From NCBI RefSeq assembly GCF_900188455.1, contig NZ_FZOL01000023.1, positions 1-64,000 on the forward strand: a DNA stretch of 64,000 nucleotides, written 5' to 3'. The notes under the pieces were generated by a model that saw nothing but the letters and a program-made list of their open reading frames with translations, made no database searches and was not told the origin of the DNA. The translations under genes and the position numbers were made by a program. Origin of the DNA: Pseudomonas japonica (GTDB lineage Bacteria; Pseudomonadota; Gammaproteobacteria; Pseudomonadales; Pseudomonadaceae). Shown in pieces: positions 23,907 to 32,163 of the stretch (position 1 is the first letter of the stretch; each line of letters starts with the position of its first letter).

Positions 23907-25244
23907 TCATACACTTCTCAGCCGCAGGTTGATGCGCAGGCCCGGCGTGCGGTTCTGCGCCCACACCTCGCCGCCCTGCAACTGCACCACGCTGCGCGCG
24001 ATCGACAGGCCCAGGCCGAAGCCATCCCCGCCCGGGCGTGCGGCATTGAGCCGGGTGAAGGGTCGGAAGATGCTTTCCAGGCTGGCCGGATCGACGCCCG
24101 GTCCCTGGTCGTCGATCCACAGGTGCCAGTCCTCGCCGTCGCGCGTGCCGCCGAGGCGCACCAGCCCGCCGGCTGGCGAATGGCGCACGGCGTTGCGCAG
24201 GATGTTCTCCAACGCCTGGGCCAGGCTGTTGAGATTGCCGAGCACCCGGCAAGGGCCTGGCAAGTCGTTGCGCAACTGCTCGGCGGGCCACTCGCTTTCG
24301 TAGCAGACGTCCTCGCAGAGCACATCCCACAGGCGGCCGATATCCACGCACTCCACCGGCAGTTGCGGGCGTTCGGTATCCAGCCAGACCAGCTCCAGGG
24401 TGTCGTTGATCAGTCGCTCCATGCCCTGTACTTCGCGCTCCAGGCGCTGGCGCAGGGCCGTGGTGTCCTGCTCGCGCTCGCCGGTCACGCGCAGACGGCT
24501 CAGGGGTGTGCGCAGCTCGTGGGACAGGTCGCGCAGCAACTGGCGCTGGAACTGCACGGTGTTTTCCAGACGCCCGGCCATATGGTCGAAGGCCCGCGCC
24601 AGCTCGCCCAGTTCGTCGCGGCGGCGGGTCAGTCGCGGGCCCACCCGCGCCGAGAGATTGCCGGTACTCAGGGCATTGGCCTGACGCCGCAGGATCACCA
24701 TCGGCGCGATCACCGTGCGGTACAGCAACAGCCCCAGGCCGATGGCCAGGCAGGCGGGCAGGATGCGTTCCAGCAGCGCGCGCCAGAGGTGGTTGTACTT
24801 GCGCGGATCGAGGCGCGCCGGCAGGTCCATCACCAGCCGCGCTTCGCTGTCGCTGAACGGTATGTAGAAGGTCGGCGTACCGCCGGGACGGCCGACCGAC
24901 CAGTCCAGGGTGCGCATGAAATTCAGCTTCCTGCGCTCGCGACCGCGCAGCGGCTGCGACGACAGCGAACGGTCATGCTGCCCCACCACCGCCGCCCAGA
25001 CGCCTTCGCGCTCGCCCAGGTCGCGCAGGAAATCATCGACGCCGGCGGTGCCCCTGGTATTCCACGCCTGCTCGGCGTCCAGGGCATAGCCGGCGAGGAT
25101 CTTCTGGGTGGCCGGGGGCAGCTTCGCCGTCGCCATCTCGATGCGCTGGCTGACGTCCACATGCAGGCTGATGATCAACAGGCTGAGCAGGACGATGCCG
25201 CCGATCAGTTTCCAGAACAGCGAATGGCGCTCGGGCAGGCTCAT
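23907..25244 (-). CDS. pfeS: Sensor histidine kinase of the enterobactin receptor system
   Basis: A 445-residue membrane kinase. TM1 is about 11-28, a periplasmic sensor 29-158, TM2 159-182, HAMP 182-235. The phospho-acceptor is His242 in DLSHELRTPLSR, the N box is LENILRNAVRHSPAGG, the G boxes are DQGPGVDP and DGFGLGLSIARS. It should autophosphorylate when ferric enterobactin is present and pass phosphate to PfeR, switching on pfeA. It overlaps pfeR by ATGA. Symbol assigned from order pfeR-pfeS-pfeA and the identity of the receptor. Confidence 0.83.
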   Translation of the reverse strand: MSLPERHSLFWKLIGGIVLLSLLIISLHVDVSQRIEMATAKLPPATQKILAGYALDAEQAWNTRGTAGVDDFLRDLGEREGVWAAVVGQHDRSLSSQPLRGRERRKLNFMRTLDWSVGRPGGTPTFYIPFSDSEARLVMDLPARLDPRKYNHLWRALLERILPACLAIGLGLLLYRTVIAPMVILRRQANALSTGNLSARVGPRLTRRRDELGELARAFDHMAGRLENTVQFQRQLLRDLSHELRTPLSRLRVTGEREQDTTALRQRLEREVQGMERLINDTLELVWLDTERPQLPVECVDIGRLWDVLCEDVCYESEWPAEQLRNDLPGPCRVLGNLNSLAQALENILRNAVRHSPAGGLVRLGGTRDGEDWHLWIDDQGPGVDPASLESIFRPFTRLNAARPGGDGFGLGLSIARSVVQLQGGEVWAQNRTPGLRINLRLRSV

Positions 25245-25966
25245 GGGGCGACGCGCTTGAGCACGTAGCCGGCACCGCGCACGGTCTCCACCCGCCCGGC
25301 GCTGTAGCCGATGGCCTGCAGCTTGCGACGGATATGGCTGACGTGCATGTCCAGGCTGCGGTCATGGATCGAATAGGCGCGGTGCAGGGCCTGCTGGTAG
25401 AGGAAGGTCTTGCTCAGCACCTCGTTGGGCGAGTGCAGCAGGGTTTCCAGGATGCGGTATTCGGTGCTGGTCAGGTCGGCCCAGGTGCCGTTGTTGCACA
25501 CATCGCTGCGCAGCGGATCGAAGGTCAGGCCGAGGGCCTGGCCCAGTTCCTCGTGCGCGTTCTGTTCGGCGCGCTCATAGGCCACGCGCCGCAGGATCGC
25601 ATCGATGCGCACATCCATCTCGCCCATGCTGAACGGCTTGGGCAGGTAGTCGTCGGCGCCCTGGCTGAAGCCGATGATGCGGTCCTGCTCCGCCCCCAGC
25701 GCCGACATCAGGATCACCGGCACGCGCTGGCGGCGGCGCAGCTCGGCGAGCGTGTCGAGGCCGTTGCTGTCGGGCAGGAGGATATCCAGCAGGACCAGGT
25801 CGTAACCGCCGTCGCGCACCAGTTCGAGCACATCCCGGGCGTCGTGGCGCAAGGTCACGGCGAAACCGCGCTGGCCGAGGTGGCTGTCGATGTGCGCGGC
25901 CAGCAAGGGATCGTCCTCAATGGCGAGGATGCGCACCGGGGCGCGGGGGGCGGTGGCGAGCTGCAT
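25241..25966 (-). CDS. pfeR: OmpR-family response regulator of the enterobactin receptor system
   Basis: A 241-residue regulator. The receiver domain carries acidic residues Glu17-Asp18-Asp19, phospho-Asp61 (LVLLDILLPDSNG), Ser in VILMSAL and Lys in YLPKPF. A winged-helix OmpR/PhoB domain (about 140-238) follows with LTSTEYRILETLLHSPNEVL and SLDMHVSHIRRKL. It should activate pfeA when phosphorylated by PfeS. A Fur-box-like sequence lies 12-30 bp upstream, linking the system to iron starvation. It is the first gene of the pfeRS-pfeA series. Confidence 0.85.
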   Translation of the reverse strand: MQLATAPRAPVRILAIEDDPLLAAHIDSHLGQRGFAVTLRHDARDVLELVRDGGYDLVLLDILLPDSNGLDTLAELRRRQRVPVILMSALGAEQDRIIGFSQGADDYLPKPFSMGEMDVRIDAILRRVAYERAEQNAHEELGQALGLTFDPLRSDVCNNGTWADLTSTEYRILETLLHSPNEVLSKTFLYQQALHRAYSIHDRSLDMHVSHIRRKLQAIGYSAGRVETVRGAGYVLKRVAP

Positions 25967-25977
25967 AGGGCGGACCT

Positions 25978-25996
25978 GCTAATGAGAATGGTTCTT
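25978..25996 (-). promoter_or_regulatory. Candidate Fur box upstream of pfeR
   Basis: GCTAATGAGAATGGTTCTT matches 13 of 19 positions of GATAATGATAATCATTATC by hand alignment. It sits 12 bp before the pfeR start. The interval 25997-26237 beyond it holds only REP-like sequence (CTGTGGGAGCAGCGGC) and an AGGTATCCACACATC intergenic motif. Confidence 0.55.
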
Positions 25997-26237
25997 TGTC
26001 GCGCATTCTGACGAAAGATCGGGAAGATGCCCACTGGTGTTTGTGTCAGGGATGGTCAGGTCACTGCCCTTGAGAACGCCGCGGCACTGTGGGAGCAGCG
26101 GCTCGGCGCCCCGACTTGCCTGCGATGAACATAGGTATCCACACATCTCGGTATCCCGCCAAGCCGTCAACGCGACTTACGATCCACTCAAAGGCGCCAG
26201 TCTTTTTCCATGCCCCCGGACCCGGTCACCTCATCCC

Positions 26238-26514
26238 TCAAAACTCCCACTTGCTCGTCACCACGAAATTCCGCAGCTCCCCATAACTCCCGCTATAGAA
26301 ATTCTCATCCAGCGAACTCACATATTTCTCATCGAACAGATTGTTCAGCGTCGCCGTCGCCGACCACTGCGGAGTCAACTGATAGCGCGCCATCAACCCC
26401 ACCACCGCATTGTCATCCTGCTTGCAGGTCGACGCCCGGGGCAGCATCCAGCTTTCGGACGCTGCCGTTGCGATCCTTGTAGGTCTGCGGCTTGAAGAGG
26501 CTGGTGTACACCTG
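26238..26514 (-). pseudogene. Remnant of a TonB-dependent siderophore receptor
   Basis: The 3' part encodes YQLTPQWSATATLNNLFDEK and ends GELRNFVVTSKWEF, the classic C-terminal barrel strands of a siderophore receptor. Just upstream in another frame are VYTSLFKPQTYKDRNGS and KLDAAPGVDL, typical of the mid-barrel region of FpvA/PupB-type receptors, ending at a stop. The sequence between the two pieces, and everything before, is missing. The gene has therefore suffered an internal deletion with a frameshift and loss of its 5' end. No start or signal peptide remains. Confidence 0.8.
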
Positions 26515-26548
26515 TCTTATCAAGCCGACACAGATAGTTGCAATCCGC

Positions 26549-27154
26549 TCAACGCACACTGGCAAACAACACCGTCACGCCGAGCCCGAGCAGGGCCACG
26601 CCGATCACCCGATCCACCACGCGCTGGCGATCGATCATCACCCGGCGCAACGGTGCGCTGGAAAAACACAGCGCGACGATGCCGAACCAGACCCCGTGCG
26701 CCAGCGACATGAACACCCCGTAGCCGAACTGCTGGACCAGCGAACTGCCCGGCCGCACCACCTGGGTGTAGGCGCTGACCACGAACAGCAGGGTCTTTGG
26801 ATTCAGCGCATTGGTCAGGAAGCCCGAGAGAAAGGTGCCCTTTCGCGCCCCGCCGTCGCCGTCCAGCGACAACCGGGTGGTGTTGGTCAGCGAGCGGTAG
26901 CCGAGGTAGATCAGGTAACCGGCGCCGAGCACCTTCATCGCCAGGAACAACGCCGGCGAATGCTGCACCAGCACCGACACCCCGAGCACCGTGTACAGCA
27001 CATGCACCTGCACCCCGCAGGCAATACCCAGGGCGGCGAGCAGTCCGCTGCGCCGGCCATGGGCGTAGCTGGCCCGGGTGACCATGGCGAAGTCCGGCCC
27101 CGGGCTGATGACCGCCAGTACGGTGAACAGGGCGACGGCGACGAGTTCGTTCAA
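26549..27154 (-). CDS. LysE/RhtB family amino-acid exporter
   Basis: A 201-residue inner-membrane protein with about six helices and the family signature near the N-terminus (VISPGPDFAMVTRASYAHGR, then GIACGVQVHVLY). It is expected to export an amino acid or derivative. The LysR-type regulator at 27285 is transcribed divergently 130 bp away, the usual arrangement for controlling such exporters. Substrate not predictable. Confidence 0.85.
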   Translation of the reverse strand: MNELVAVALFTVLAVISPGPDFAMVTRASYAHGRRSGLLAALGIACGVQVHVLYTVLGVSVLVQHSPALFLAMKVLGAGYLIYLGYRSLTNTTRLSLDGDGGARKGTFLSGFLTNALNPKTLLFVVSAYTQVVRPGSSLVQQFGYGVFMSLAHGVWFGIVALCFSSAPLRRVMIDRQRVVDRVIGVALLGLGVTVLFASVR

Positions 27155-27284
27155 GGCAGGCTTCCTTCTTCTGATGCGCTACGAAACAGCACGGATGGTT
27201 GTGAAGGTCGCCATTATCGAAAGCCTGACTACAAGGAAAAAAGCGATTTATAGTGCGACAAATCCGCTAGTTTTCCTCACAGAT

Positions 27285-28154
27285 ATGAAACTGCCCGCCC
27301 TCACCGCCTTTCGCTATTTCGATGTCGCCGCGCGCACCGAAAGTTTCGTCCGCGCCGCCGAACTGCTGCATGTCACCCATGGCGCGGTCAGTCGCCAGGT
27401 GCGTCTGCTGGAAGCCTCGCTGGGGGTGGAGCTGTTCGAGCGGCGCAACCGCGCGATCTTCCTGACCGCCGCCGGTCGCAGCCTGCTCGCCACCACCCAG
27501 TCGGTGTTCGAGCAACTGCAAGGCACGGTGTCGCGGCTGCAGCAGCAGACGCGGGAGAACGTGCTGGTGCTGTCCTGCGAACCGACCCTGGCGATGAAGT
27601 GGCTGATCCCGCGCCTGGCGGATTTCCAGGCCCGGCATGCGGATATCCAGGTGCAACTGCTGGCGGCCGGCGGACCGCTGGACTTCGTGCGCAGCGGGGT
27701 CGACCTGGCCCTGCGGCGTGACGATTTCCAATGGGAGGACGGCTTGCAGGTACAGAAGGTCTGCGATGAATGGGTCGGACCGGTGGCCAGTCCCGCGCTC
27801 ACGCTGCCGGCCAAGGGCTTCGCCGGCCAGCGCCTGTTGCACAGCGCCACCCGACCCGGCGCCTGGGCGACCTGGCTGCGTTTGCACGAGCAGACCGAAC
27901 GTGGCAGCGAGCGGGCCGACTACGAGCATTTCTATCTGTGCATCCAGGCGGCGGTGGCGGGGCTTGGGGTGGCCATGGCGTCGCGGCTGATGGTGGGTGA
28001 CGAACTGGCCGGCGGGCAGTTGGTTGCGCCCCATGGCTTCGTGCGCGACGGCTCGGCGTATGTGCTGTTGTGTCCGCGGGCGCTGGCGGAGTCGGAGAAG
28101 TGTCAGCGCTTCAGCGAGTGGGTCATCGAGCAGGCCCCGCCCCAGGTACGATAG
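27285..28154 (+). CDS. LysR-type transcriptional regulator (GcvA-like)
   Basis: A 289-residue regulator. The N-terminal winged helix-turn-helix is KLPALTAFRYFDVAARTESF through LHVTHGAVSRQVRLLEASLG (residues 2-60); the periplasmic-binding-protein-like effector domain follows (90-285). The N-terminus closely resembles GcvA-type LysR proteins. ATG 27285 is chosen because the conserved domain begins right after it. The gene is divergent from the LysE exporter and probably regulates it. Its 3' end overlaps the convergent M15-like peptidase gene by 52 bp. Confidence 0.85.
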   Translation: MKLPALTAFRYFDVAARTESFVRAAELLHVTHGAVSRQVRLLEASLGVELFERRNRAIFLTAAGRSLLATTQSVFEQLQGTVSRLQQQTRENVLVLSCEPTLAMKWLIPRLADFQARHADIQVQLLAAGGPLDFVRSGVDLALRRDDFQWEDGLQVQKVCDEWVGPVASPALTLPAKGFAGQRLLHSATRPGAWATWLRLHEQTERGSERADYEHFYLCIQAAVAGLGVAMASRLMVGDELAGGQLVAPHGFVRDGSAYVLLCPRALAESEKCQRFSEWVIEQAPPQVR

Positions 28155-28672
28155 CCCGCGGTATCGATATGGATCCGCCCCGAGGGATAACGGCCAAAGC
28201 CCATGTTCCAGGCCTTGCCGTAGGACTGCCAGAAACGGCACAGCGCCTGCGCATCGGCCCCCCTCGTCAGCAGCAGGTCGACGGCGAAGGCGCGCATGTG
28301 GGCACTGCCCGGCGCCCCGCCGGCACAGCGATTGAGCGCCGGATCGCGGTAAGCGGACACCACCTCGTAGGGGCCGAGCACGCGCTCGTCGGCCAGCAGG
28401 TCGAGCAGGCGCAAGGTGCCGCGCACGCTCGCCCACTGCGCCACTGGCGCCACCGCGAACGGCTCGGCCCGGCACTGCCGCCAGTCACTGGCCGAACGCA
28501 GCAGTTGATGCAACGGCACCACGCCATACAGGCGGGCCTCCACCAGCATCTCGCGGAAGGCGCGGGTGTCATGCGTACCGGTCCATTGCGCGAACGCCCA
28601 CGGATCGCGCTCGTCGGCCTGGACCACAGCACTGGCCAGCAGCGCCGCCAACAGTACTTTGCGTCCGTTCAT
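28103..28672 (-). CDS. Secreted M15-like (DUF882/YcbK-type) peptidase
   Basis: A 189-residue protein with a signal peptide (MNGRKVLLAALLASAVVQA-D). The C-terminal domain has SAYRDPALN, GSAHMRAFAVDL and GRIHIDT: the His-x(6)-Asp and His pattern of zinc D,D-carboxypeptidase-like M15 enzymes. It would act on peptidoglycan peptides in the periplasm. ATG 28672 has AAGAGGG 4 nt upstream; an in-frame start 99 bp earlier lacks a site and would bury the signal peptide. The last 52 bp overlap the end of the LysR gene on the other strand. Confidence 0.75.
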   Translation of the reverse strand: MNGRKVLLAALLASAVVQADERDPWAFAQWTGTHDTRAFREMLVEARLYGVVPLHQLLRSASDWRQCRAEPFAVAPVAQWASVRGTLRLLDLLADERVLGPYEVVSAYRDPALNRCAGGAPGSAHMRAFAVDLLLTRGADAQALCRFWQSYGKAWNMGFGRYPSGRIHIDTAGYRTWGGACSMTHSLKR

Positions 28673-28755
28673 TCGCCCTCTTCCCATAGGCATGGCAAGT
28701 CCTCCAGTATGGCGTGCCTCCCATCCGCGGGGAGCTACCTGACAAGGAGTTAAGC

Positions 28756-29904
28756 ATGCACAAGATTGCACCGATCGCCCTCGGCCTGATCACTCTTGGC
28801 GTTGCCGGCCTGGCACTGGCTGACACCCGGGTGGAACTCGGCAACCAGGAACGGGTGACCCGGCTGTTCGCCTACCCCAACAACTGCAACGTGATCTGCT
28901 TTCGCAACTGGACGCTGGAGCAGACCGTCGAGCACTACCTGACCCAGAGCGTCCAGCGCGACGGCTATCCCGCCGCGACGGTCAAGGTGCTGCGCGACAA
29001 CGACAAGTACTACGCCGATATCGCTGGCGTACCGAGCGACTACCAGAAGCCCCTGAACGCCCTGCTCGACACCGGCGAACTGGCCTACAACGGCGCGCAG
29101 AAACTCAATAGCGACGGCAAATGGGCCTACAACTGGTACCTGTTCCTGCCACTGGGCATGGCCCTGGAGAATCGCCGCAGCATCGAACTGCTGCACTTCC
29201 CGCCGGATTACTCGCTGACCCAGGCCCAGGACTACCTGCGCTCCAACACCACCGACCGCTGGGCCAGCCTGCTGACCTTCAACGGCATTCCCGCGGACAA
29301 GACCCCGGCCTACCAGACCATCGTCGACATCGCCCCGATCGCCGCCCCGGCCAGTGCCGGCAAGGACCTGGAGGGTGTGTACAGCTACTTCCAGGACTAC
29401 CAGGCGCGCATGGTCAAGGAAGTGACCGTGACCTCGAACGGTGCCTCGCTGCCGATGGTGGCGTTCGGCGCGCCGGTGCGCAGCTGGATCAAGCAGCAGT
29501 ACGGCGCGGACCTGAAGGTGCTGGGCCTGGCGACCATCAGCCCGACGCCGGGGCAGAAGGTACCGGTGCTCGGCTCCAACCACCCGAGCGCGATCTGGTA
29601 CGCGGCGGACAAGGCCAACTATGACGGCGACGAAGACAAGGCCGATGCCGCGGGCCTGAAGATGATGGGCCAGGACCTCAGCGCGGCGTGCTGGCAGGCG
29701 GGGGTGGGCAGCAATCCGAAGGCCGATGCGCAGGCGACGCTGAATGCCTGTACGCAGAAGTGGCAGGTGACGGCGAAGAAGCAGACCTGCGAACTGTTCT
29801 ACCGGACCATTCGCAACATGACCCCGGAGCAGGCCAGCGCCAAGTGCAATACCGGGACGGTGACGCGCAGCCTGCGCAATCTGCAGAAGCCAGCGGAAAT
29901 CTGA
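28756..29904 (+). CDS. Secreted protein of unknown function
   Basis: A 382-residue protein with a clear signal peptide (MHKIAPIALGLITLGVAGLA-LA-D) and no later membrane helix. Cysteines cluster at CNVICF near residue 50 and at the C-terminus (SAACWQ, LNACTQ, QTCELFY, AKCNTG), suggesting disulfides in the periplasm. I recognise no enzyme motif. The start is firm: AAGGAG lies 6 nt before the ATG. A REP pair follows 16 bp after the stop. It appears to be a single-gene unit divergent from the M15-like peptidase. Confidence 0.75.
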   Translation: MHKIAPIALGLITLGVAGLALADTRVELGNQERVTRLFAYPNNCNVICFRNWTLEQTVEHYLTQSVQRDGYPAATVKVLRDNDKYYADIAGVPSDYQKPLNALLDTGELAYNGAQKLNSDGKWAYNWYLFLPLGMALENRRSIELLHFPPDYSLTQAQDYLRSNTTDRWASLLTFNGIPADKTPAYQTIVDIAPIAAPASAGKDLEGVYSYFQDYQARMVKEVTVTSNGASLPMVAFGAPVRSWIKQQYGADLKVLGLATISPTPGQKVPVLGSNHPSAIWYAADKANYDGDEDKADAAGLKMMGQDLSAACWQAGVGSNPKADAQATLNACTQKWQVTAKKQTCELFYRTIRNMTPEQASAKCNTGTVTRSLRNLQKPAEI

Positions 29905-29920
29905 AGCCCCGCGAAAAACC

Positions 29921-30022
29921 TGTAGGAGCGTGGCTTGCCCGCGAAGGACCGCGTAGCGGTCCCGACAGCAGTGAGGTCCGGGACCGCTGCGCGCTCCTTC
30001 GCGGGCAAGCCACGCTCCTACG
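29921..30022. repeat. Inverted REP pair (BIME-like)
   Basis: GTAGGAGCGTGGCTTGCCCG and its inverted copy GCGGGCAAGCCACGCTCCTA face each other across about 60 bp that contains GACCGC/GCGGTC half-palindromes. The transcript could form a long hairpin after the gene ending at 29904. Confidence 0.9.
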
Positions 30023-30046
30023 GGGAGCCCGTTCCGGAGATTCGCT

Positions 30047-30685
30047 TCAGTCCTGCGGCCGCAACCGATACTGCGGCGGCAGCTGCGCCAGCCCGCTGAT
30101 GGTCACGTCCAGGCTCTTCCACCGCCCGTCCTTGATCCCGTAGATGCAGCCATGCACCGACAGCTCCTGGCCCCGATGCCAGGCGTTCTGCACGATGGTG
30201 GTATGGCCGACGTTGGCCACCTGCTGGATCACGTTCAGCTCGCACAGCCGGTCGACCCGCTCTTCCTCGGTCGGCAGCTTCGACAGCTCCACGCGATGCT
30301 CGTAGTAGATGTCGCGAATCGCCCGCAGCCAGCCATCGATCAGGCCGAACTGACGATCCTGCATGGACGCCCGCACACCGCCGCAACCATAGTGCCCGGT
30401 CACCAGGATATGGCGGACCTTGAGCACATCCACCGCGTACTGGATCACCGACAGGCAGTTGAGGTCGGTGTGCAGCACCACGTTGGCCACGTTGCGATGG
30501 ACGAACAGGTCGCCCGGCAGCATGCCGACGATCTCGTTGGCCGGCACCCGCGCGTCGGAGCAGCCGATCCAGAGGAATTCAGGGGTCTGCTGGCGCGCCA
30601 GCTTGGCGAAGAAATCCGGGTCGCGCTGCGTGATGGCGTCGGCCCAGCGTTCGTTGTTGTCGATCAGTTCCTGCAGGTCGTGCAT
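30047..30685 (-). CDS. can: Beta-class carbonic anhydrase
   Basis: A 212-residue beta-carbonic anhydrase converting CO2 and bicarbonate in the cytoplasm. Zinc ligands are visible: Cys42 and Asp44-Arg46 (WIGCSDARVP), His98 and Cys101 (TGHYGCGG). Length and motifs are normal for the plant-like clade. ATG 30685 follows GAGG by 7 nt and is preferred to the TTG at 30691. It runs in the same direction as rimI, 64 bp downstream of it, so it may share a transcript. Confidence 0.92.
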   Translation of the reverse strand: MHDLQELIDNNERWADAITQRDPDFFAKLARQQTPEFLWIGCSDARVPANEIVGMLPGDLFVHRNVANVVLHTDLNCLSVIQYAVDVLKVRHILVTGHYGCGGVRASMQDRQFGLIDGWLRAIRDIYYEHRVELSKLPTEEERVDRLCELNVIQQVANVGHTTIVQNAWHRGQELSVHGCIYGIKDGRWKSLDVTISGLAQLPPQYRLRPQD

Positions 30686-30749
30686 GGTCAAGCCTCATGA
30701 AATGATGCTTCGTTATGACAGGCGACGACCCGACAAGGTCACGCCACGC

Positions 30750-31202
30750 TCATTCGATCAGGGTGCAGGCCATCACCAGCGCATCCTCGCGACCACCCGC
30801 CGCCGGGTAGTAGTCGCGGCGCCGACCCACTTCGTTGAAACCATAGCGCTCGTACAGGCGATAGGCCGACTGGTTGCTGGCGCGCACTTCGAGGAAGCAC
30901 TCGCGGCCGTTCATTTCGTAGGCGCGCTTCATCAACTGTTCCAGCAGGCGCAGGCCCAGGCCGCGGCCCTGGCTTTCCGGCTTGACGGTGATGTTGAGCA
31001 GGTGCGCTTCGTCGATGATCACGTTGATCACGCCGTGGCCGACCTGCTGCCCGCCTTCGAACATCAGCCAGATTTCGTAGCTCTTCAGACCGTCGAGGAA
31101 GATCCCGCGGGTCCAGGGGTGGCTGAAGGCGGCGTATTCGATCTTCAGTACGGCATCCAGATCCGCCTCGGTCATCCGGCGAAAACTGACGGTGTCACTC
31201 AT
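30750..31202 (-). CDS. rimI: Ribosomal protein S18-alanine N-acetyltransferase
   Basis: A 150-residue GNAT acetyltransferase. The acetyl-CoA loop is QGRGLGLRLLEQLM (about 79-92); ECFLEVRASNQSAYRLYERY with GF follows, the RimI signature. It acetylates the N-terminal alanine of ribosomal protein S18. The start overlaps the end of the upstream HolD-like gene by 8 nt, the same pairing as holD-rimI in enterobacteria, which supports both calls. Confidence 0.9.
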   Translation of the reverse strand: MSDTVSFRRMTEADLDAVLKIEYAAFSHPWTRGIFLDGLKSYEIWLMFEGGQQVGHGVINVIIDEAHLLNITVKPESQGRGLGLRLLEQLMKRAYEMNGRECFLEVRASNQSAYRLYERYGFNEVGRRRDYYPAAGGREDALVMACTLIE

Positions 31203-31986
31203 TGCTTGGCTTCCAGCGCGCCATCAGCCGGCGCATGGCTTTCCAGACGTCCGCCTTGCGCTGCGGTTCGTCCATCAACACTTCGAGACCGGGCAGCGCC
31301 CAGGCGGTGCCCAGGCCCTGAACCGAAAATTCCTGGTAATACGCGTCTTCGTCGCGCTCGCCGGCATGGCGGACGGCCGGCAGGCCGATCAGCCACAGGC
31401 AGGCAGCCGGCTCGCGCTCCAGCTGGACCTGGGTAAAGCCCTGGACGAAGTCCCGCGCGCCATCCGGGCCCTGATCGAGGCTGCCCTTGCCCAGCAACGG
31501 CCAGCGCACCGGCTCGCCGATGATCTGCGGGCTGTCCGGCAGGCCGGCGGCGCGCAGCATGTCCTTGAGCAGCAGATAGGACGGGTCGCGACTCTGGAAT
31601 GGCTGGCCGGTGGCCAGTTCCACAAGCAGCAGGCAACTGCCCGCGCGCAGCAGTTGCAGGGCGAAACGCGGCGGTGGCGGCGCCACGACGCGGACCGGGG
31701 CGGGTTTGTCTTCCTCGCTTTCCACCGGCTTGCTGACCGCCTTTTGCGTCGTCCCCGGGCGCGGAATCTCGATCTTCGTCCGCTCCACCGGCTTGACCTG
31801 TGCCGGCGCGACACTGGCGGGCGCGGCCTGGGTCGGCTGGGCCGCGGGCGGCTCGTCCGCCAGCGGCTCGAGCGGCAGCAGCAGTTCCGGGCGCGACGGC
31901 GCGGCGAACGGCAGTTCGGTACGCGGCAGCCAGTGCACCACTTGCATGGCGTTCAGGTAAGCGCGGCGGCGGGACTCGGTGAGCAA
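31195..31986 (-). CDS. HolD-like protein (putative DNA polymerase III psi subunit)
   Basis: About 263 residues. The N-terminus (RRRAYLNAMQVVHWLPRTEL) is followed by a proline/alanine-rich linker (residues 40-115) and a C-terminal domain with LQLLRAGSCLLLVEL and LMDEPQRKADVWKAMRRL. Position immediately before rimI and the general form suggest a divergent HolD, the psi subunit that links the clamp loader to SSB; sequence similarity is weak. The start is uncertain: no ATG lies before the conserved N-terminus, so I use TTG at 31986. ATG 31947 would remove part of it. No Shine-Dalgarno is visible for either. Confidence 0.5.
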   Translation of the reverse strand: MLTESRRRAYLNAMQVVHWLPRTELPFAAPSRPELLLPLEPLADEPPAAQPTQAAPASVAPAQVKPVERTKIEIPRPGTTQKAVSKPVESEEDKPAPVRVVAPPPPRFALQLLRAGSCLLLVELATGQPFQSRDPSYLLLKDMLRAAGLPDSPQIIGEPVRWPLLGKGSLDQGPDGARDFVQGFTQVQLEREPAACLWLIGLPAVRHAGERDEDAYYQEFSVQGLGTAWALPGLEVLMDEPQRKADVWKAMRRLMARWKPSNE

Positions 31987-32163
31987 GGCGGTTCGGCCAT
32001 CTGTGGATAAGTCGGGGCGACATTCTAACGCCGTTGCGCGCTCGGCGCCGCTGCCGATCGGCACAAATCCGCCGGACAACCCTGGCAAACGATCAAGGGT
32101 GAAACCATTCCCGTTCAATGCAGTACAATCCGGCGTTTTATTTGGCAGCGAGTCGACCCGCCA

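Noticed and set aside
29921..30022. REP pairs considered as CRISPR repeats
   Set aside because: They are isolated inverted pairs at five separate intergenic sites, with no regular spacers and no cas genes.
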